DNA from: Alitta virens
Taxonomy: Eukaryota > Annelida > Polychaeta > Phyllodocida > Nereididae
Reading direction: 5' to 3'
Length of the DNA stretch: 64,000 nt
Assembly (NCBI GenBank): GCA_932294295.1
Contig: OW028582.1
Location: 37,373,204-37,437,203 of the forward strand
Position 1 is the first letter of the stretch; the number at the start of each line of letters is the position of its first letter. Below are positions 11,501 to 23,905 of this stretch, in pieces. The notes beneath the pieces are model-generated. The model was not told the origin of the DNA, searched no databases, and was given only the letters and a program-made list of their open reading frames with translations. The position numbers and the translations under genes were made by a program.

Positions 11501-14500
11501 GAATCATTACCAACTAACCTTAGATTTCTTCTTGACTTCACAAAGACCATAACCTTGATAATGCTGCTGTTTCTGCGAAGAAAGGTGGGCCTTTTTGATC
11601 ACCCGGTTCAGGAGTGTTTCGATTTCCACTGTAAAATGAAAATGCACATCAGCTTTAAGTTTTAAGGTCATAATAGCAAGGTGGTTGTATTAGGGGATAC
11701 ACAAAGCTGGCTATCCTATATATGTATATAGTGACCTAAGAGCCCCAAGGGACCAAAAAATACATAAAAGCTAGTGACCTAACTTAGTTACCCACCAGTT
11801 GTATGGCAATTACCTGGACAAGCTAGTACTCAAATCTTATTTCCTATGAACTACCCAACAGTTACCACCCAGAATTCCACTGCAGTAAATATGACCATAT
11901 TGCCAAAGTTATTGTGATTTCACAATACTGATTGCCAAATGCCTCCTAATTTGTTAGAGCTCTATACTGTTAGTTATTTACACATACTATATAATAGCAT
12001 ACTTTAATATCATAAATTGTACCACTGAATTATTGATATTTGACAGGTAAGTATCCTATATGAAGAGCACAGCTTTGTATCTAGGAATTCAACATTAACT
12101 TAACTAGAGCAGTAATAATAACATTTTAAAACTTGTCTGTCAGTTAAGTTTTGGCCATTTTTTTAACATTGCCATTTTTAAAACTTGGAAAGCATACACC
12201 ACCATCACCTGAAATGTTGCATTTTCCTTTTAAGAAATTTACATTCAGGACTTCTAGAATATTTTCAGGAAAATCTGTGATGGTCAAGTGGGAATGATCT
12301 AAAAATTGAAGAATTGAGATGGAATGACTGGAATGGTTTTTATAAATGAGAAAGTTTCAAATCTGCATGATCTGTATTGATATTTTAATAGCATAAACAG
12401 TCACTTTGAAATCAATTACTATTTATTACTTTGCATTACACCTATGGGAAATCTATAAACCCAGCATCATTTACAATACATGAAACAATTAATTTTCTCT
12501 TAATTAGGAATGCACCTTTTGCAACATTTATGTGTCTTATAGAGGAGAGGCAAACTGACAATTTTTATGAAGCTGTGACACGTAAAGACCTGATGTTCAT
12601 ATTACACATCATTTTAATCCCAAGTTCCTCAATTTTATGAATTTTTATGTTTGCCATGTCGAAAGTGGTAAATAAGGGTCTTAAAATTTGTTTCCATGGC
12701 AACAAGTCCCTTCATTTTTAAACCCAATATTGAAACTTATTATATTCTCTAACTTTGGCAAAACAAATGAAAAATGTTTGATTTTTGGCAAAAATTTACA
12801 TGTATCTAGTTTTTCAAAAACAATGTTAATTATTTAAAGATTGTATAATCCTGTTGCCATGGTAACAAAACAAGTGGTGTTTTTGCTAATCTTTACCAGA
12901 AGTACATATTAGAAGTTGTTTTTCTTTATTCATGTAATATACATTATCAACAAATAAGGCATGCTTTGGCACAACCATCACCTGCCATTATCATTCACAT
13001 GATTTCAGTTTTGTTAAATAAATAATGTTGCCATGACAACCAGTTTGAAATGTGTAAGTCATTTTTCAGTGAATTGTGCAAACTTCCACATTACTATGTA
13101 ATTCCTACTTTTAGCAATGTTTGTCCAAAATTTTACAATTGATGTCATGCAAGAAAGGGCAGCTTTATTCTATTCCTGACAACTAAATTTTGTCAGCAGC
13201 ATATGTTTTCAAATATCAAAGATGGCGTCCAAGATGGCCACTATCAAGCAAAAAATTGCTATATCTTTGTAACTAATTGACACAGCACAACAAATATGGG
13301 GTCTATGCCTAGGTTTTTGGGGTCAAGGAATTCAATGAAACTATCCATTTTAAGATATAGTGTACAGGAACTCGGATATCCAAGATGGCGTCCAATATGG
13401 CCGCCATGAAGGGATGACTGGCAATATCTTTATAACTAATTGACACAAGATGGCCGCATCAAGCAATAAATGCCTATATCTTTGTAACTAATTGACATAA
13501 AAGAACAAATATATAATTCAATCTGAGGCTCCTATAATAATGGTTAATAACCATTGTGATATCATAATTACCATTGTGACGTCATCAAACAGCTGATTCA
13601 AAGTCAATGAAGAGAAAGTCAATAAAAAGACAATTTGCCAGTGCCTATGATGTTTTGAATGATTGCCATATGAAGATAAATGGCAGTAGGCCTATATTAT
13701 ATAATATTATATAATACTATTTTTATATAACACTATATGATATATTTTATTACAATTAGATTATGTATTTAACTGTTTTAATATAATATTCATAATTCAT
13801 ATAAGGCTAAATTTTCCCTTATATAATTTAGTAAGGTATATTGATGTATTCAGGGTAGCTTCAGTAGAAACATGACGAAGGCTGATGAACCACTCACTGA
13901 TGTCTTGGTTGGCATATGATAATAGTAAGTTTTAAATAAAAATAAATGAAAATGAAAATTTAAATATATAAATATATATGATCTACCTTTAGATTATTCC
14001 TCATATAATGTAGTAAGGCATATTTATGTACTAAATTTCAAGGTCGAACTTTATGAAGGTCCCAGGTGACTTCAATACCAACATGATGAAGACTGCACAT
14101 ATATTTAATTGAATCATTCATCCTGGTGAGTTATTTTTTCTGGTTATAGTACCTTATATCGATTTATGAGTAATATTTAATGGCAATAACACAGCAAATG
14201 TTCCACATCGAGTCATAATAAAGAACTTCATAAAATTATAGATTCAAACTGAATGTGCGGCGTGAGAAATAGGCCAATACTACCTCTTCTGGTGAGTTAT
14301 TAATTATCACTCACTTAAATAATAATTTATATCAGTGACAATGGCAATATAAAATTCATTGAGCTCAACATATATTTGGGCTCACATGGCTGCAGAGTAA
14401 GTGCATAGATCTGCTTTGGTAATACTTTTCAATTAAATTTATCCTTCAGGGGAAGCTCATTTCATTGTTATTATCATTTGGTTAAATGTATCTGTTTTAA

Positions 14501-17500
14501 TAAAACTTTTGAAACCTGTGTTATCTTTATTTTGTGTGCATCCCCTCGGTGAAGAATAATATAGCTTATAGGCCAAAACAAGTACAAAAAAAGTGTACAG
14601 TTCCATGAATGGTCATAATAAATGACGTAGTGTGTGTATGACTTCTTGACGTCCATAGCTCTCATTCTGATGTCTAAATTATTGGTTTAAAAGAAATTTT
14701 GTCATACTTGAATATTATCAGTATATTAAGGTGTAAAAAAGAGGGTGGGGGCAGGGATGGCCCTTAAACTTTTTGATACCCTACCTCCCCATGTGTATTA
14801 TATCTCCCTTAGAATTAATGGTAAAGTTTTATACAATATATCAAAATGTAGGTATCGAGATGGGGTTTTAAGATATTTTACCCTGGGGTAATTAAAGGTG
14901 TTTTTATTTCTGTGGTATACTTAATATTTCATATGGTGAAGCCCAGTATCCATGTACTGAGCACCTTTGCTGACATGCACAAGAAGAATGCCATCATGCA
15001 GAATGGAAGAAAGATATCAAGTGATGTGCAACCCGAACTTCTCTTTCGTAGAGCCCTAACCATCATACATACCAGAGAAGAAATTTCAATAGATGCCATC
15101 ACGAGTCATCCAGTGACATCAGTTCCCCTGGCACTCTTTCAAGAGGATGGTACCATGCGCAAAACAAACAAGTCAGATCTTCTCTCAATTCTGGATGATG
15201 GCAACACAAGCACACCACAGTTACCACTTGATCATGACACTGCAACAACAATCTACATCAGAGACAGCATGGCAGTGATTCAAGCAATGAAATGTTATGT
15301 TACATTCAAGGACTTTGCAGAAGCTTACATGCAGGGGCTGTTGATGTGTTTAAGACATTCAAGTACAGTCATAGATGTATTTGACAGATATGACAATGAC
15401 ATGTCAATAAAACATCAAGAAAGATACCGTCGTCAACAGTCTCATTCATCACAGTCAAGAAGATACCAGGTTGCCAGTGGCCATTCATTTCCACCAGTTA
15501 AGGATTTCTTGGCAAATCCTAAAAACAAGGCTGACCTAGCATTGTTCCTCAGTGAATACATCTGCAAGCATGCTGCACATCACCTTCAAGATAGTCAGAG
15601 TTTATACATTGCTTGAGGATTTGCTGATGGACTGATTGTAAAGCATATTTCATCTGATGGGGTTTGTTGCATTCCAGAAATGTACTGTTCACATGAGGAG
15701 GCAGACACTAGAATGGTTCTACATTGCAGATACGCAAATGAAGTCTTCAGGAAACAAGGAGTACAAGGTACAGTCATTGTTCAGAGCCCAGATGCAGATG
15801 TGTTGGTTCTACTAACATATTTCTGTGGCAGCTTCACTAACATCAGCAAACTTTGGATGAAATGTGGCATTTGCTCTGTGCGCACAGACACACGCAGGTT
15901 TATCGCTGTTCATGAGATAAGTGCAAAACTAGGCTCTTCCATCTGTTCCAAGCTACTAGCCATTCATTCAATGAGTGGTTGTGATACAGTGTCTTCCTTT
16001 TATGGAATTGGCAAGAAGAAGTTTATGAAAGTCATCAGGGAACACACAGACACCTATAAGAGGCTTGACAGTTTTGGTGTGGACAGCATAGACGATTCAT
16101 TGGTGGTCTGTGAAACTTTGGTGTGCCATCTCTACGACAAAAAAGCGTCAAGGGTATCTGATGTTAACCAGCTCAGGGGAAAGCTTACAAAGGAAAATGA
16201 TGTATCTCTTACCAGGCTTCCACCATGCAAATCATCATTAAGACGACATGTCCTACGTGCTAACTACCAAACTAAAGTATGGTTGATGGCAACTGTGTCA
16301 AAGCCTTCACTTCCTTCTCCTGTTGGACATGGATGGTGTCTAAATGACAACGCTCTTGATTGCAAAATGTATGATGGCCCAACTGCCACTGAGCTACTTG
16401 ACAACTTGGTGTGTGCGTGTTCATCACGGAAGTGTCACAAATCCTGTACATGTGCACTGAACAAGTTAACATGCACACCCCTCTGTGCATGCCATGGGGC
16501 AGAGAAATGCGAGAATAAGGAGACCCCACCAACTGAAATGACAGAAGATCTATAACAGATGGTAAATTTCTATATTAGCATTTGCAATTTGGTATTCAAA
16601 ACACATTAATAAAATAATATAAAGTGTCTAAACAATGGCAAAATGTTGTTATATTTTCAGATCACTTAACTACGGTCTTGAAAAATGCAGCAGTCCCATT
16701 TCCAACTTCTTGAAAAACTTTGCTACACTAATCTGTGTATAGTATATAGTAATTATTAACATGTTTTTGTAACCCTTATATATATGTATATAATAATGTA
16801 TAAATATGTTAAATTTATAAATGGGTTTTCTTAATGCTTTATTTATGGTGGCCATATTTGGGAACTTCTGGATATCTCTGTTCCTGTACAGTTCCAAAGT
16901 ATTCCATGGCATATAGGCCTAATATTCATCATTTATGTCAATTAGTTAAAAAAATTATAGAGGAAGTTTTAAATCAATAGTGGCCATATTGGTGACAATC
17001 TTGAATATCACTATTCCTATGCACTAAGCATTAAAAATGATAGTTTCACTGAATTGCTGACCCCAAAACCCTAAGTGCAGACCCACATATATATATTCTT
17101 TTGTGTCAATTAGTGACACAGTTATTGGGGCTTTTGTATATTAGTGGCAGCCATACTGGATGCCATTGTAGATTTACCAGTTCTTGTACACTATACCTTA
17201 AAATAGGCAATTCCATTTAATTTAATGACAATAAAAAAATCTAAGTATACTCCCTATATTTTTGTGCTGTGGCAATTAGCTACAAAATTATTGGCATTTA
17301 ATGGTTGATGGTGGCCATCTTGGATGCCATCTTGGATATCCGAGTTCCTGTACACTATACCTTAAAAAAGACATTTCCAGTGAATTCCTTGACCCCAAAA
17401 ACCTAGGTGCAGACCCCATATTTGTTCTTTTATGTCAATTAGTTTTAAAGATATAGGCATTTATTGCTTGAAAACAGCCATCTTGGACGCCATCTTGAAT

Positions 17501-18857
17501 ATTTCAAAATACATGCTGCTGACACAATGTCCATGTAAACATTGGAACAAAGCTCCCTATCTTAGATGATATCAATTATAAAATTTTTGACAAACATTGT
17601 TATAAGTATGAATTTATGGCAGTGATGTTGATGTTTGGTCCATACACAATTCACTGCAAAATGACTTATACTTTTCAAACTTGTTGTCATGGCAACATTA
17701 TTTAATTCAACCAAATTGAAATCATGTCAATGATAATGGCAGGTAACGCAAAGCATGCGTTATTTGTGAAAAATATTTATACCAAGAATAAAGAGAACAA
17801 CTTCTGTAGGTATTATTGGTAAAAATTAGCAAAATTACCGTTTTTTTTGTAACCATGGCAACAGTTTTATATGATTTTTAAATAATTAACATTGTTTTCC
17901 AATTGCTACATATATCTGTATGTTTTTGCCAAAAATCAAACATTTTTCATTTGTTTTGCCAAAGTTAGAGAATATAATAAGTTTCAATATTGGGTTTAAA
18001 AATGAAGGGACTTGTTGCCATGGAAACAAATTTTAAGACCCTTTTTTACCACTTTCAACATGGCAAACATAAAAATTCATAAAATTGAGGAACTTGGGAT
18101 TAAAATGATGTGTAATATGACCATCAGGTCTTTCCGTGTCACCAACTTCTTAAATAAGCATCTTTTTTGGAGTTTGCCTCTCCTCTAAAGTCATCTGAAA
18201 AATCTTATAATTTTCCCAGTACTGATATAAAAAATTTCTAGTTTACTCACTTGACCTGCATTCACATTTCATTGAGCTTTGCTGTTACTGCATATTTTTT
18301 TAACTTCAAAACTGCTGTATTTTACCAATAAGGTTTAATGCCTGATCTGCCGTGACAGAAAAAAAAAACTGCATGTAGTTGACCAGTGACGATGTCAAGA
18401 AATTTCACGTCACAGACGCATAGGTGCATAAATTTGAGATAATGTATGATCATTTAAAATAAGTCTGACTATGACGGTATTAAAATGTGCACACCCGTCT
18501 GAAATTTCATAACCAAACTTTGCAATACTCCAAAATTCTACGGAAAAGTCTCATGTTAAAAAGTTCCAGGGAATATTAATTTCTCAAGAATAAGTAATTA
18601 GTCTCTCTGTATTATTGTATCGAGGCAAATATTTCTGACAAAATTCAGTGGCAACAATCATGGTGCTTCATGATACTTACCAGAAATGTGCAATCCCTCA
18701 CAGATACAATGCATAATCTCTGTCATGGCTATGTACCACAGAAGTGTGCCATCCTTCCCTCTAGCTGGTCTATGAACAGAGTCAGCCAAATGACAAAGTC
18801 ACTAGAACATGTCAATGATGTAATAAATTCATTAAATGTAGCTCCCTCTTCAGCCAT
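8517..18857 (-). CDS. tentative three-exon small protein, function unknown
   Basis: I assemble exon 1 at 18737-18857 (ATG at 18857, 40 codons plus 1 nt, donor GTACAT), exon 2 at 11519-11628 (acceptor TTTTACAG, donor GTTAGT) and exon 3 at 8517-8624 (acceptor CTACTGCAG, TGA at 8517). Phases agree (1, then 0) and give about 112 residues. Exon 1 begins MAEEGATFNEF, exon 2 contains IETLLNRVIKKAHLSSQ and exon 3 begins QALDKLRSTV; the whole looks helical. I do not recognise the family. Weak points are the non-consensus exon-1 donor, an alternative GTAAGT downstream that would include a stop, and the long introns. Intron 1 would contain the whole inverted-repeat transposon at 12541-18187. Exon 3 has a NAGNAG-type acceptor (8621/8624). 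Intermediate exons may be missing. Confidence 0.35.
8640..9595. other. non-coding stretch
   Basis: No gene seen. A G run of about 18 followed by CCCC lies at about 9249-9275. A segment starting near 9406 (GTTTGGCCGG then GGTGTCGAGAAAC) is repeated almost exactly near 32196. Confidence 0.5.
9598..10130 (+). pseudogene. decayed LINE reverse-transcriptase fragment
   Basis: Plus-strand translation across several frames gives the core of a non-LTR reverse transcriptase: an LPHGLL-type segment, then a GVPQG-region remnant, then YYADDNTLSN (catalytic YADD), then the WF..N.M.AK.AKFQ segment. Multiple stops and frameshifts make it non-functional. The order matches the better-preserved LINE at 58560-60575, suggesting the same or a related family. 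Confidence 0.75.
11398..11492. repeat. inverted-repeat hairpin, about 37-bp arms
   Basis: Arms at 11398-11435 and 11454-11492 are nearly perfect reverse complements (both contain AAATTTGACTTTTAGC), with an 18-nt loop. There is one internal mismatch and a small length difference in the A run. It is probably a snap-back MITE remnant inside the putative intron of the minus-strand gene. Confidence 0.75.
12541..13500 (+). repeat. left long inverted repeat of the nuclease element
   Basis: Inverted counterpart of about 17230-18187. The inner part contains repeats with AAGATGGCGTCC, TCTTTGTAACTAATTGACA and GTGTACAGGAACTCGGATAT. A GTTGCCATG(G) motif recurs. Confidence 0.8.
14912..16555 (+). pseudogene. 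FEN1/XPG-like nuclease with C-terminal Cys cluster, one in-frame TGA
   Basis: One reading frame runs from ATG 14912 to TAA 16555 (547 codons), interrupted only by TGA at 15614-15616. Residues line up with the flap-endonuclease fold: IRDSMAVIQ (D118, like FEN1 D34), VFDRY (D155, like D86), E..R..RR, HEEADTR (E263/D265, like E158/E160), SPDADVLVL (D294/D296, like D179/D181) and SGCDTVSSFYGIGKKK (D358, like D233, plus helix-turn-helix). Cys-rich residues about 501-533 resemble a tesmin/TSO1 CxC cluster. AATAAA follows at 16608-16613. This protein type is abundant and repetitive in invertebrate and fish genomes. Flanking inverted repeats mark it as transposon-borne. The lone stop means recent inactivation, readthrough, or a sequencing error. 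An N-terminal extension could be missing. Confidence 0.7.
16820..17520 (+). repeat. subterminal tandem repeats, about 150 bp, with ATGGC motifs
   Basis: Four diverged units on the right side of the nuclease element. Each has GGCCAT(C/A)TTGGA, then AGTTCCTGTACACTATACC, then CC(C/A)AAAA.CCTA.GTGCAGACC and TATGTCAATTAGTTA. Inverted, shorter versions lie at about 13210-13520. The sequence CAAGATGGCGTCC contains the core of YY1-type sites (AAnATGGC), but binding is inference. Confidence 0.65.
17230..18187 (-). repeat. right long inverted repeat of the nuclease element
   Basis: Reverse-complement partner of 12541-13500, with the same block order and small indels. It ends at the inverse of AGAGGAGAGGCAAACT near 18172-18187. 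Confidence 0.8.
18188..18730. other. non-coding, putative intron
   Basis: No exon or repeat recognised between the right end of the nuclease element and the putative exon 1 of the minus-strand gene. Confidence 0.4.
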
Positions 18858-18899
18858 GCCTTTTTACATATTGCATTCAGTATTCTTCAATCCTGAAAT

Positions 18900-20200
18900 A
18901 TGAAGAAAAAAAATATACATATATATTTTATAATTTTATAAACATGAACAGTGATAGTGTTAACTGCATGAACTACACTTAGTGTCATGAGCAGCTTTAT
19001 CCACACCTCTAACCATTCGGCCACAAAGGATATCCCTTCTAGCCAAGTGCTAGAAGGTGGGGTCACTGCTGAGGCCCGGGACACTACATCACATCCCCCA
19101 TACTTTCTTGCGATTTTGACTAACATCACATGTCAAACATCGCAATTATATTTATATACCCCCTGTGAGCGGGATTCGAACTGCCTACCCTGGCCTTCAA
19201 CCCCTAATTCATGCTCACAGAGGTGCCCGGATTCTCCACCATGTCACGAGAAGTGCTTTTTCTCAGGTACTGGTCTGGGAGTGTGGCTGGGGTTCAGAAT
19301 TGGTGTAAATATATGGTTCATACACTTTGCTATACTAATTCAATTGTTCTTACCCAGAGTTTGATTCTGGCTGGGTTCAGATTATTAATTACTCACTCCA
19401 CTGAACACCTCAGGATGTGATCTGTCACTTCCTGATCAGTGTCCTGTCAATTATTCCTTGTATTTTCTGACACAAATTACACTGGTTTTAGGTGCAGGTG
19501 TTCCCTATCAGTTGCAGTAACTACACAGATTTCGAACTCTGTTAAGGGTCTTTGCACATATCATCAGCTTACATCTGTCTATACATGCTCTGGGGTTCTT
19601 GTACTCGCTTGCTTGCTTTTGAGGTTTCAGTATATTTCATTTAAGTTACTAAGTATGTAAATCACATGGAGTAACGAAATAGGTGGTTAAGTTTCAAATA
19701 TGTATTCTCATGAAAATTCATACAACATAAAATATAGTATGTTCTCACACAATAATTGGTGTTAAATTCCACCAATATGGGTCTAACTTTAACACACTTA
19801 TATGATCAATAATTGGTCATGGAATTTTAAATACTCAATTTTCTAACATTCAAGCACATAAATCTCATACACAAAATGGTTGTACACCCACTAAATGGTA
19901 GATTCTATGGTAAGAAAGTCACACACTCATCCCTAATAACTAGTCAAACAATGCACAGGTTTAAACAAATGGTCATGTACTGGCATTTGGTCTCAGATGC
20001 GCATTTATGGGTGTTTTAACTTTTAGCTATCTTATATGCGAGATGCTGATAATAATTTAGACAATGCCACACCTGGTCTCAGGTGTGGATATATATATAT
20101 TTAGCAAATTAGATTATGGATACTTGGGAAAATTTGTCTCAGGCATACATAAATTTCATTTCAAATGGCAAGACAAATACATTAATGTTTCGACATACTC
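18900..20200. other. no gene; tRNA-like fragments
   Basis: On the minus strand near 19170 GTTCGAATCCC (box-B-like) occurs, and near 19010-19025 TGGCCGAATGGTTAGAG (box-A-like). They are in the wrong order for a single tRNA or SINE, so they may be two degraded SINE heads. Otherwise nothing recognised. Confidence 0.35.
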
Positions 20201-20671
20201 TTATGATAAGGTCCTAGTTTCTCACTATCCTCTCATACAAGACTCAAAATTATGACAAGGTCCTAGTTTCTCACTATCCTCTCATACAAGACTCAAAATT
20301 GTGACAAGGTCCTAGTTTCGCACTAGCCTCTTATACAAGACTCAAAATTATGACAAGGTCCTAGTTTCGCACTAGCCTCTCATACAAGACTCAAAATTAT
20401 GACAAGGTCCTAGTTTCTCACTAGCCTCTCAAACAAGACTCAAAAAATATGGCAAGGTCCTAGTTTCTCACTAGCCTCTCAAACAAGACTCAAAAATATG
20501 GCAAGGTCCTAGTTTCTCACTAGCCTCTCAAACAAGACTCAAAAATATGACAAGGTCCTAGTTTCACACTAGCCTCTCAAACAAGACTCAAAAATATGGC
20601 AAGGTCCTAGTTTCTCACTAGCCTCTCAAACAAGACTCAAAATTATGACAAGGTCCTAGTTTCTCACTAGC
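20201..20671. repeat. 49-bp minisatellite, about 9.6 copies
   Basis: The tandem unit begins GACAAGGTCCTAGTTTC and continues through CACTAGCCTCTCA and ACAAGACTCAAAA. Units differ at a few sites (TATG versus ATGG, CTCAT versus CTCAA, TCTCAC versus TCGCAC). Confidence 0.9.
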
Positions 20672-21835
20672 TAAACCTTCTTAAGACACTTTAAAAACAG
20701 ACTCTTCAACTCAATAATTAATACAATGGCAACTCAGCAAAAATGCATTACTAATCAGATATATAAATGAAAAGGAAAATACACTCACTTTGTTGAATAA
20801 TGGATTTTACAGAACACAGTTAGGCTGAGTTCTTGAAGGCTCCTCTCGACTTGCTAACTGCTTGGTTCAAATTCACCTCAGCTGCTGTGTGTCCACCTGG
20901 TTCAGCAATTCCTCAATGGCAACTGGCAACTCACTACTCTGCTTCTCCCTGACTGACTGACTGCTGACCTCTTAGCTATGGCTTTTGCCTTACTATATAC
21001 GGACTGGGTTAAAACTTGTTCTCACATGTGGCTAGCCTGAGGCCTTTTGGTCACAGTCTCTGTTTGAGCTTAGCTCCTCCTCTCCATTCACTGCTTTCTG
21101 CATAGCACTTAGTGTTGTCAAGATACACTCATTTACTGGTTAATATATTTCTCAGGTTTTCCTGTACAATCACATCACAACTGGTTTCCAAGTTAAATGC
21201 CATATGGATCCCTTTGTACTTGAGGTATTCTGCATATTACTTCCTAGAGTTTGTCAGTGCCTGCCTGGACATGGTGTTTAATTGCTGCATAGGGGAGGCA
21301 TGACCTAAGGCCCCTTTGGCATTCTGTTTTAATTGTATGTTCAAATAGCTATTGCATTTCCTTATCTCTTCAGTGTCATATCTTAATGCTAGTTTCTTTA
21401 TCTTGCTGTAGCTAGGATTCTCTGGTCATGTTTTATCTACTCCATGATTTTAGCTTTTCCATTAATGTGAGTTTGCTGTTAATTTTACAGATGTTTCCAC
21501 CTGTTATTTAATTACAGTGGTGTGCCATTTGTTACTTGTTCACCTAATTTCCTTCTTACATTCTTCTAATCATTCCTGCTTAGTTAACTCTATATTCAAC
21601 ATTCAACCTGGTGTTTCCAGTGTTTTGGAGTGGTCTGTTGCTCTAGTGACATTTCTTAGTTACATGAAGTGATTTTGTATAATATCTCAAGCCTTGCTTA
21701 CTTGTTCCTACAGTTATATTGGTCTGTTTACCTAATTCCTTGACACATTATTACATTCATAATTAATACCTTTCACATTGTTTTTGTTTATGAGTTGATG
21801 ATACAATTTGGACTTTGTTGTGATGTGTCTTCATA
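20672..21835. other. non-coding stretch
   Basis: No exon recognised on either strand. Open frames are short and AT-rich. Confidence 0.45.
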
Positions 21836-22268
21836 TAAATCTCTGTTGACGTTTTGTTGTGTGCATCTGCCAGTAGGTGGTTTCCCTCCAGTGCTGCCCT
21901 CTTGTGGGTAGTGGTTGGTTTCATCTTGGGTGTCCTTCATCATTGCTGTCATTGTACATTTATATAGGCCTGGTTGATTCTATACAATTACCATACATTT
22001 TTGCTAGCTATTTCAATTAAAATCATTCATTATATAGGCATTATACATTCCAAAATGACTAGTATATATATCTTTGCTGTCTGTTTTGTTGTGTGCAACT
22101 GCCAGTAGGTGGAGTCCCTCCGGTGCTGCCATCTTGTTGGTAGTGTTTTGGGGTCATCTTGGGTGTCCCTCATCATTGCTGTCATGGTACATTTATACAG
22201 GCCTGGTTGGTTCTATACAATTGTCATACACTTCTGCTAGCTGTTTCAAGTAAAGGCATTCATTATAT
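21836..22268. repeat. two direct copies of a 250-bp block
   Basis: The block containing TTTTGTTGTGTGCA, CTGCCAGTAGGTGG and TCATCTTGGGTGTCC occurs at about 21836-22075 and again from about 22086. The second copy breaks at 22268 and resumes at 27043 (ATATAGGCATTATACATTC), because a transposon is inserted in it. Confidence 0.8.
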
Positions 22269-23679
22269 GTGGCGCGCCACGGGAAAAGGGGGCTTACGGG
22301 TGGTGACGTCATAACTGCGAAATTGGCGGGAAAATGCAAGCAAGCCACGCGTGCGTAATTATAAAAAAAATTTGGGCCAGTCTTAAGCCTGAAGACTGTT
22401 CTGGCCTAGAAAGCACCTGCTGACCTGGATACAATCAGGCTTTTTTTATTTGGCAGACGTAATGACGGTTGCCAAGCCGTGTTTCCTAATAGGGACTGTA
22501 TCTAAGGAAAGGGACTACGTCTGGGGCAATCTAAATGTGATCTTTGAATTTACATGAAAATTGTATAAAAGGGTTGTTAATGGTTATTTAGTATTACAGC
22601 AGATTTTAACACATTAAATTAATCATCTGACTGCAGGCTATGCAGGCATTGGAAACATTGTCCACCTATTTCAGAAGCTCATTGGCCAATGTGTTCAGTG
22701 GGAGATACATTGCAAAGTTTAATTTAATTTGATTGGTTAAGATCTCAATGATTGACAAAATATTATTTTGTGACATTTTTTGTTGTAAATAGTCTACCAT
22801 GTAAAAATAGCAACAATACAAAATGTATCAAGAAATAATGGCCCAGACATAAACAATGTCTCAAAATTTTGCCGGGATTGCACTTGACTTGACCTATCAC
22901 ATGTGTTTCTTAAATATATTTATTCATAATAATCATAAATTGACCTCAAAGATATCAGTTCAGTCAGAAATTGGAAAATGATGATTTATTTTCATAATTA
23001 TTCTAATCTTTTCATTCACTCATTATAACAGGCATGCATTATCCTTTTTTTGTTAAATGCCTCAATGCTACTGAAGCTTAGTCAGCTTACATGACCAACT
23101 GGCAGGGGTAGATGTAATGATGAGATGATATAGGCTAGGTGTCCACACTATGGTACACATTTTCCCTAAGGGTGGGGTATTTTACCTCAGCATATACAGG
23201 ACATCAGACCTTTCTTGTTATCTTTTTTTTTTTTACAATATTAGATTTTTTTATTTCAAGTATATTACCCAGGGAGTAAAATAATGGCTAAAGTTTAGTC
23301 AGACCGTGCACTCAAATGGCAGGCATGACCTGATTTTGTGTGATTTTTTTGCATATTAGCTGTTTTTTTTTTGCTTTAAATATACCAACTAAACAAATAC
23401 GAGACAAGGTTTTTTTTTTTCTGATGAATCACGATATACTACTTTTAATTATAGCTGTCTTCTTAAAATTATTCAACCCCTACATGCAATCACTCATAAA
23501 AGCGCAGATTAGCAAATCTGGGGTTGTTCAAACAGTTCAAATAGTGAATAACAAAAACTGAAAACAAGCAGCTTTAATTGGGTTATTGAGTGCTGGTTTT
23601 CCAGTTTTAATCACTGCCTTAAATCATTAGATTCATGTCATTGTCAACTGGAGACATGGCTCAAACAAGAGAATATTCA

Positions 23680-23905
23680 CAAAAACATCAGAGAAGAGAT
23701 TTTGGCATTGCACAAGCAAGGAAAATGATACAAAAATAGCTAAGATACTGAATATTTCAAAAGACACAGTTGGATGCATTATTTCGCAAATTCAAAGCTA
23801 AAGGTACAGTGGCAAATCAACCTGGGTGGGGCAGAAAGAAGAAGTTATCAACAGCTGCTATCAGATTCCTGCATTCACCTGATAAGTGCCGAAAATATCA
23901 AATGA
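23680..23905 (+). pseudogene. Tc1/mariner transposase N-terminus, frameshifted
   Basis: Frame fragments read EEILALHKQGK, then IAKILNISKDTVG, then (shifted) FRKFKAKGTVANQPG.GRKKKLS. This is the order of the paired helix-turn-helix DNA-binding domain of Tc1-type transposases, including the GTVAN.P..GR.RKLS linker. Frameshifts and the absence of the DDE domain make it dead. It is nested in the larger TIR element. Confidence 0.7.

Larger units (their letters stand above)
12541..18187. mobile_element. 5.6-kb element with long inverted repeats and an XPG-like nuclease gene
   Basis: The outer limits are AGAGGAGAGGCAAACT on the left and its reverse complement on the right. From there inwards about 0.95 kb of each end is homologous in inverted orientation, with long identical blocks (for example the segment containing TTTCCATGGCAACAAGTCCC). 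The only substantial open frame between the arms is the FEN1/XPG-like plus Cys-cluster gene at 14912-16555. No DDE transposase was seen. I could not define a convincing target-site duplication. XPG-type nucleases are known passengers of Academ-type elements, but assignment to any named superfamily is inference. Confidence 0.75.

Noticed and set aside
15595..16532. Minus-strand open frames opposite the nuclease gene
   Set aside because: Shadow frames of the plus-strand XPG-like coding sequence.
19010..19180. tRNA gene or complete SINE suggested by box-A- and box-B-like sequences on the minus strand
   Set aside because: The boxes are in the wrong order and spacing for one transcription unit, and no cloverleaf could be folded by eye. 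At most degraded SINE pieces.
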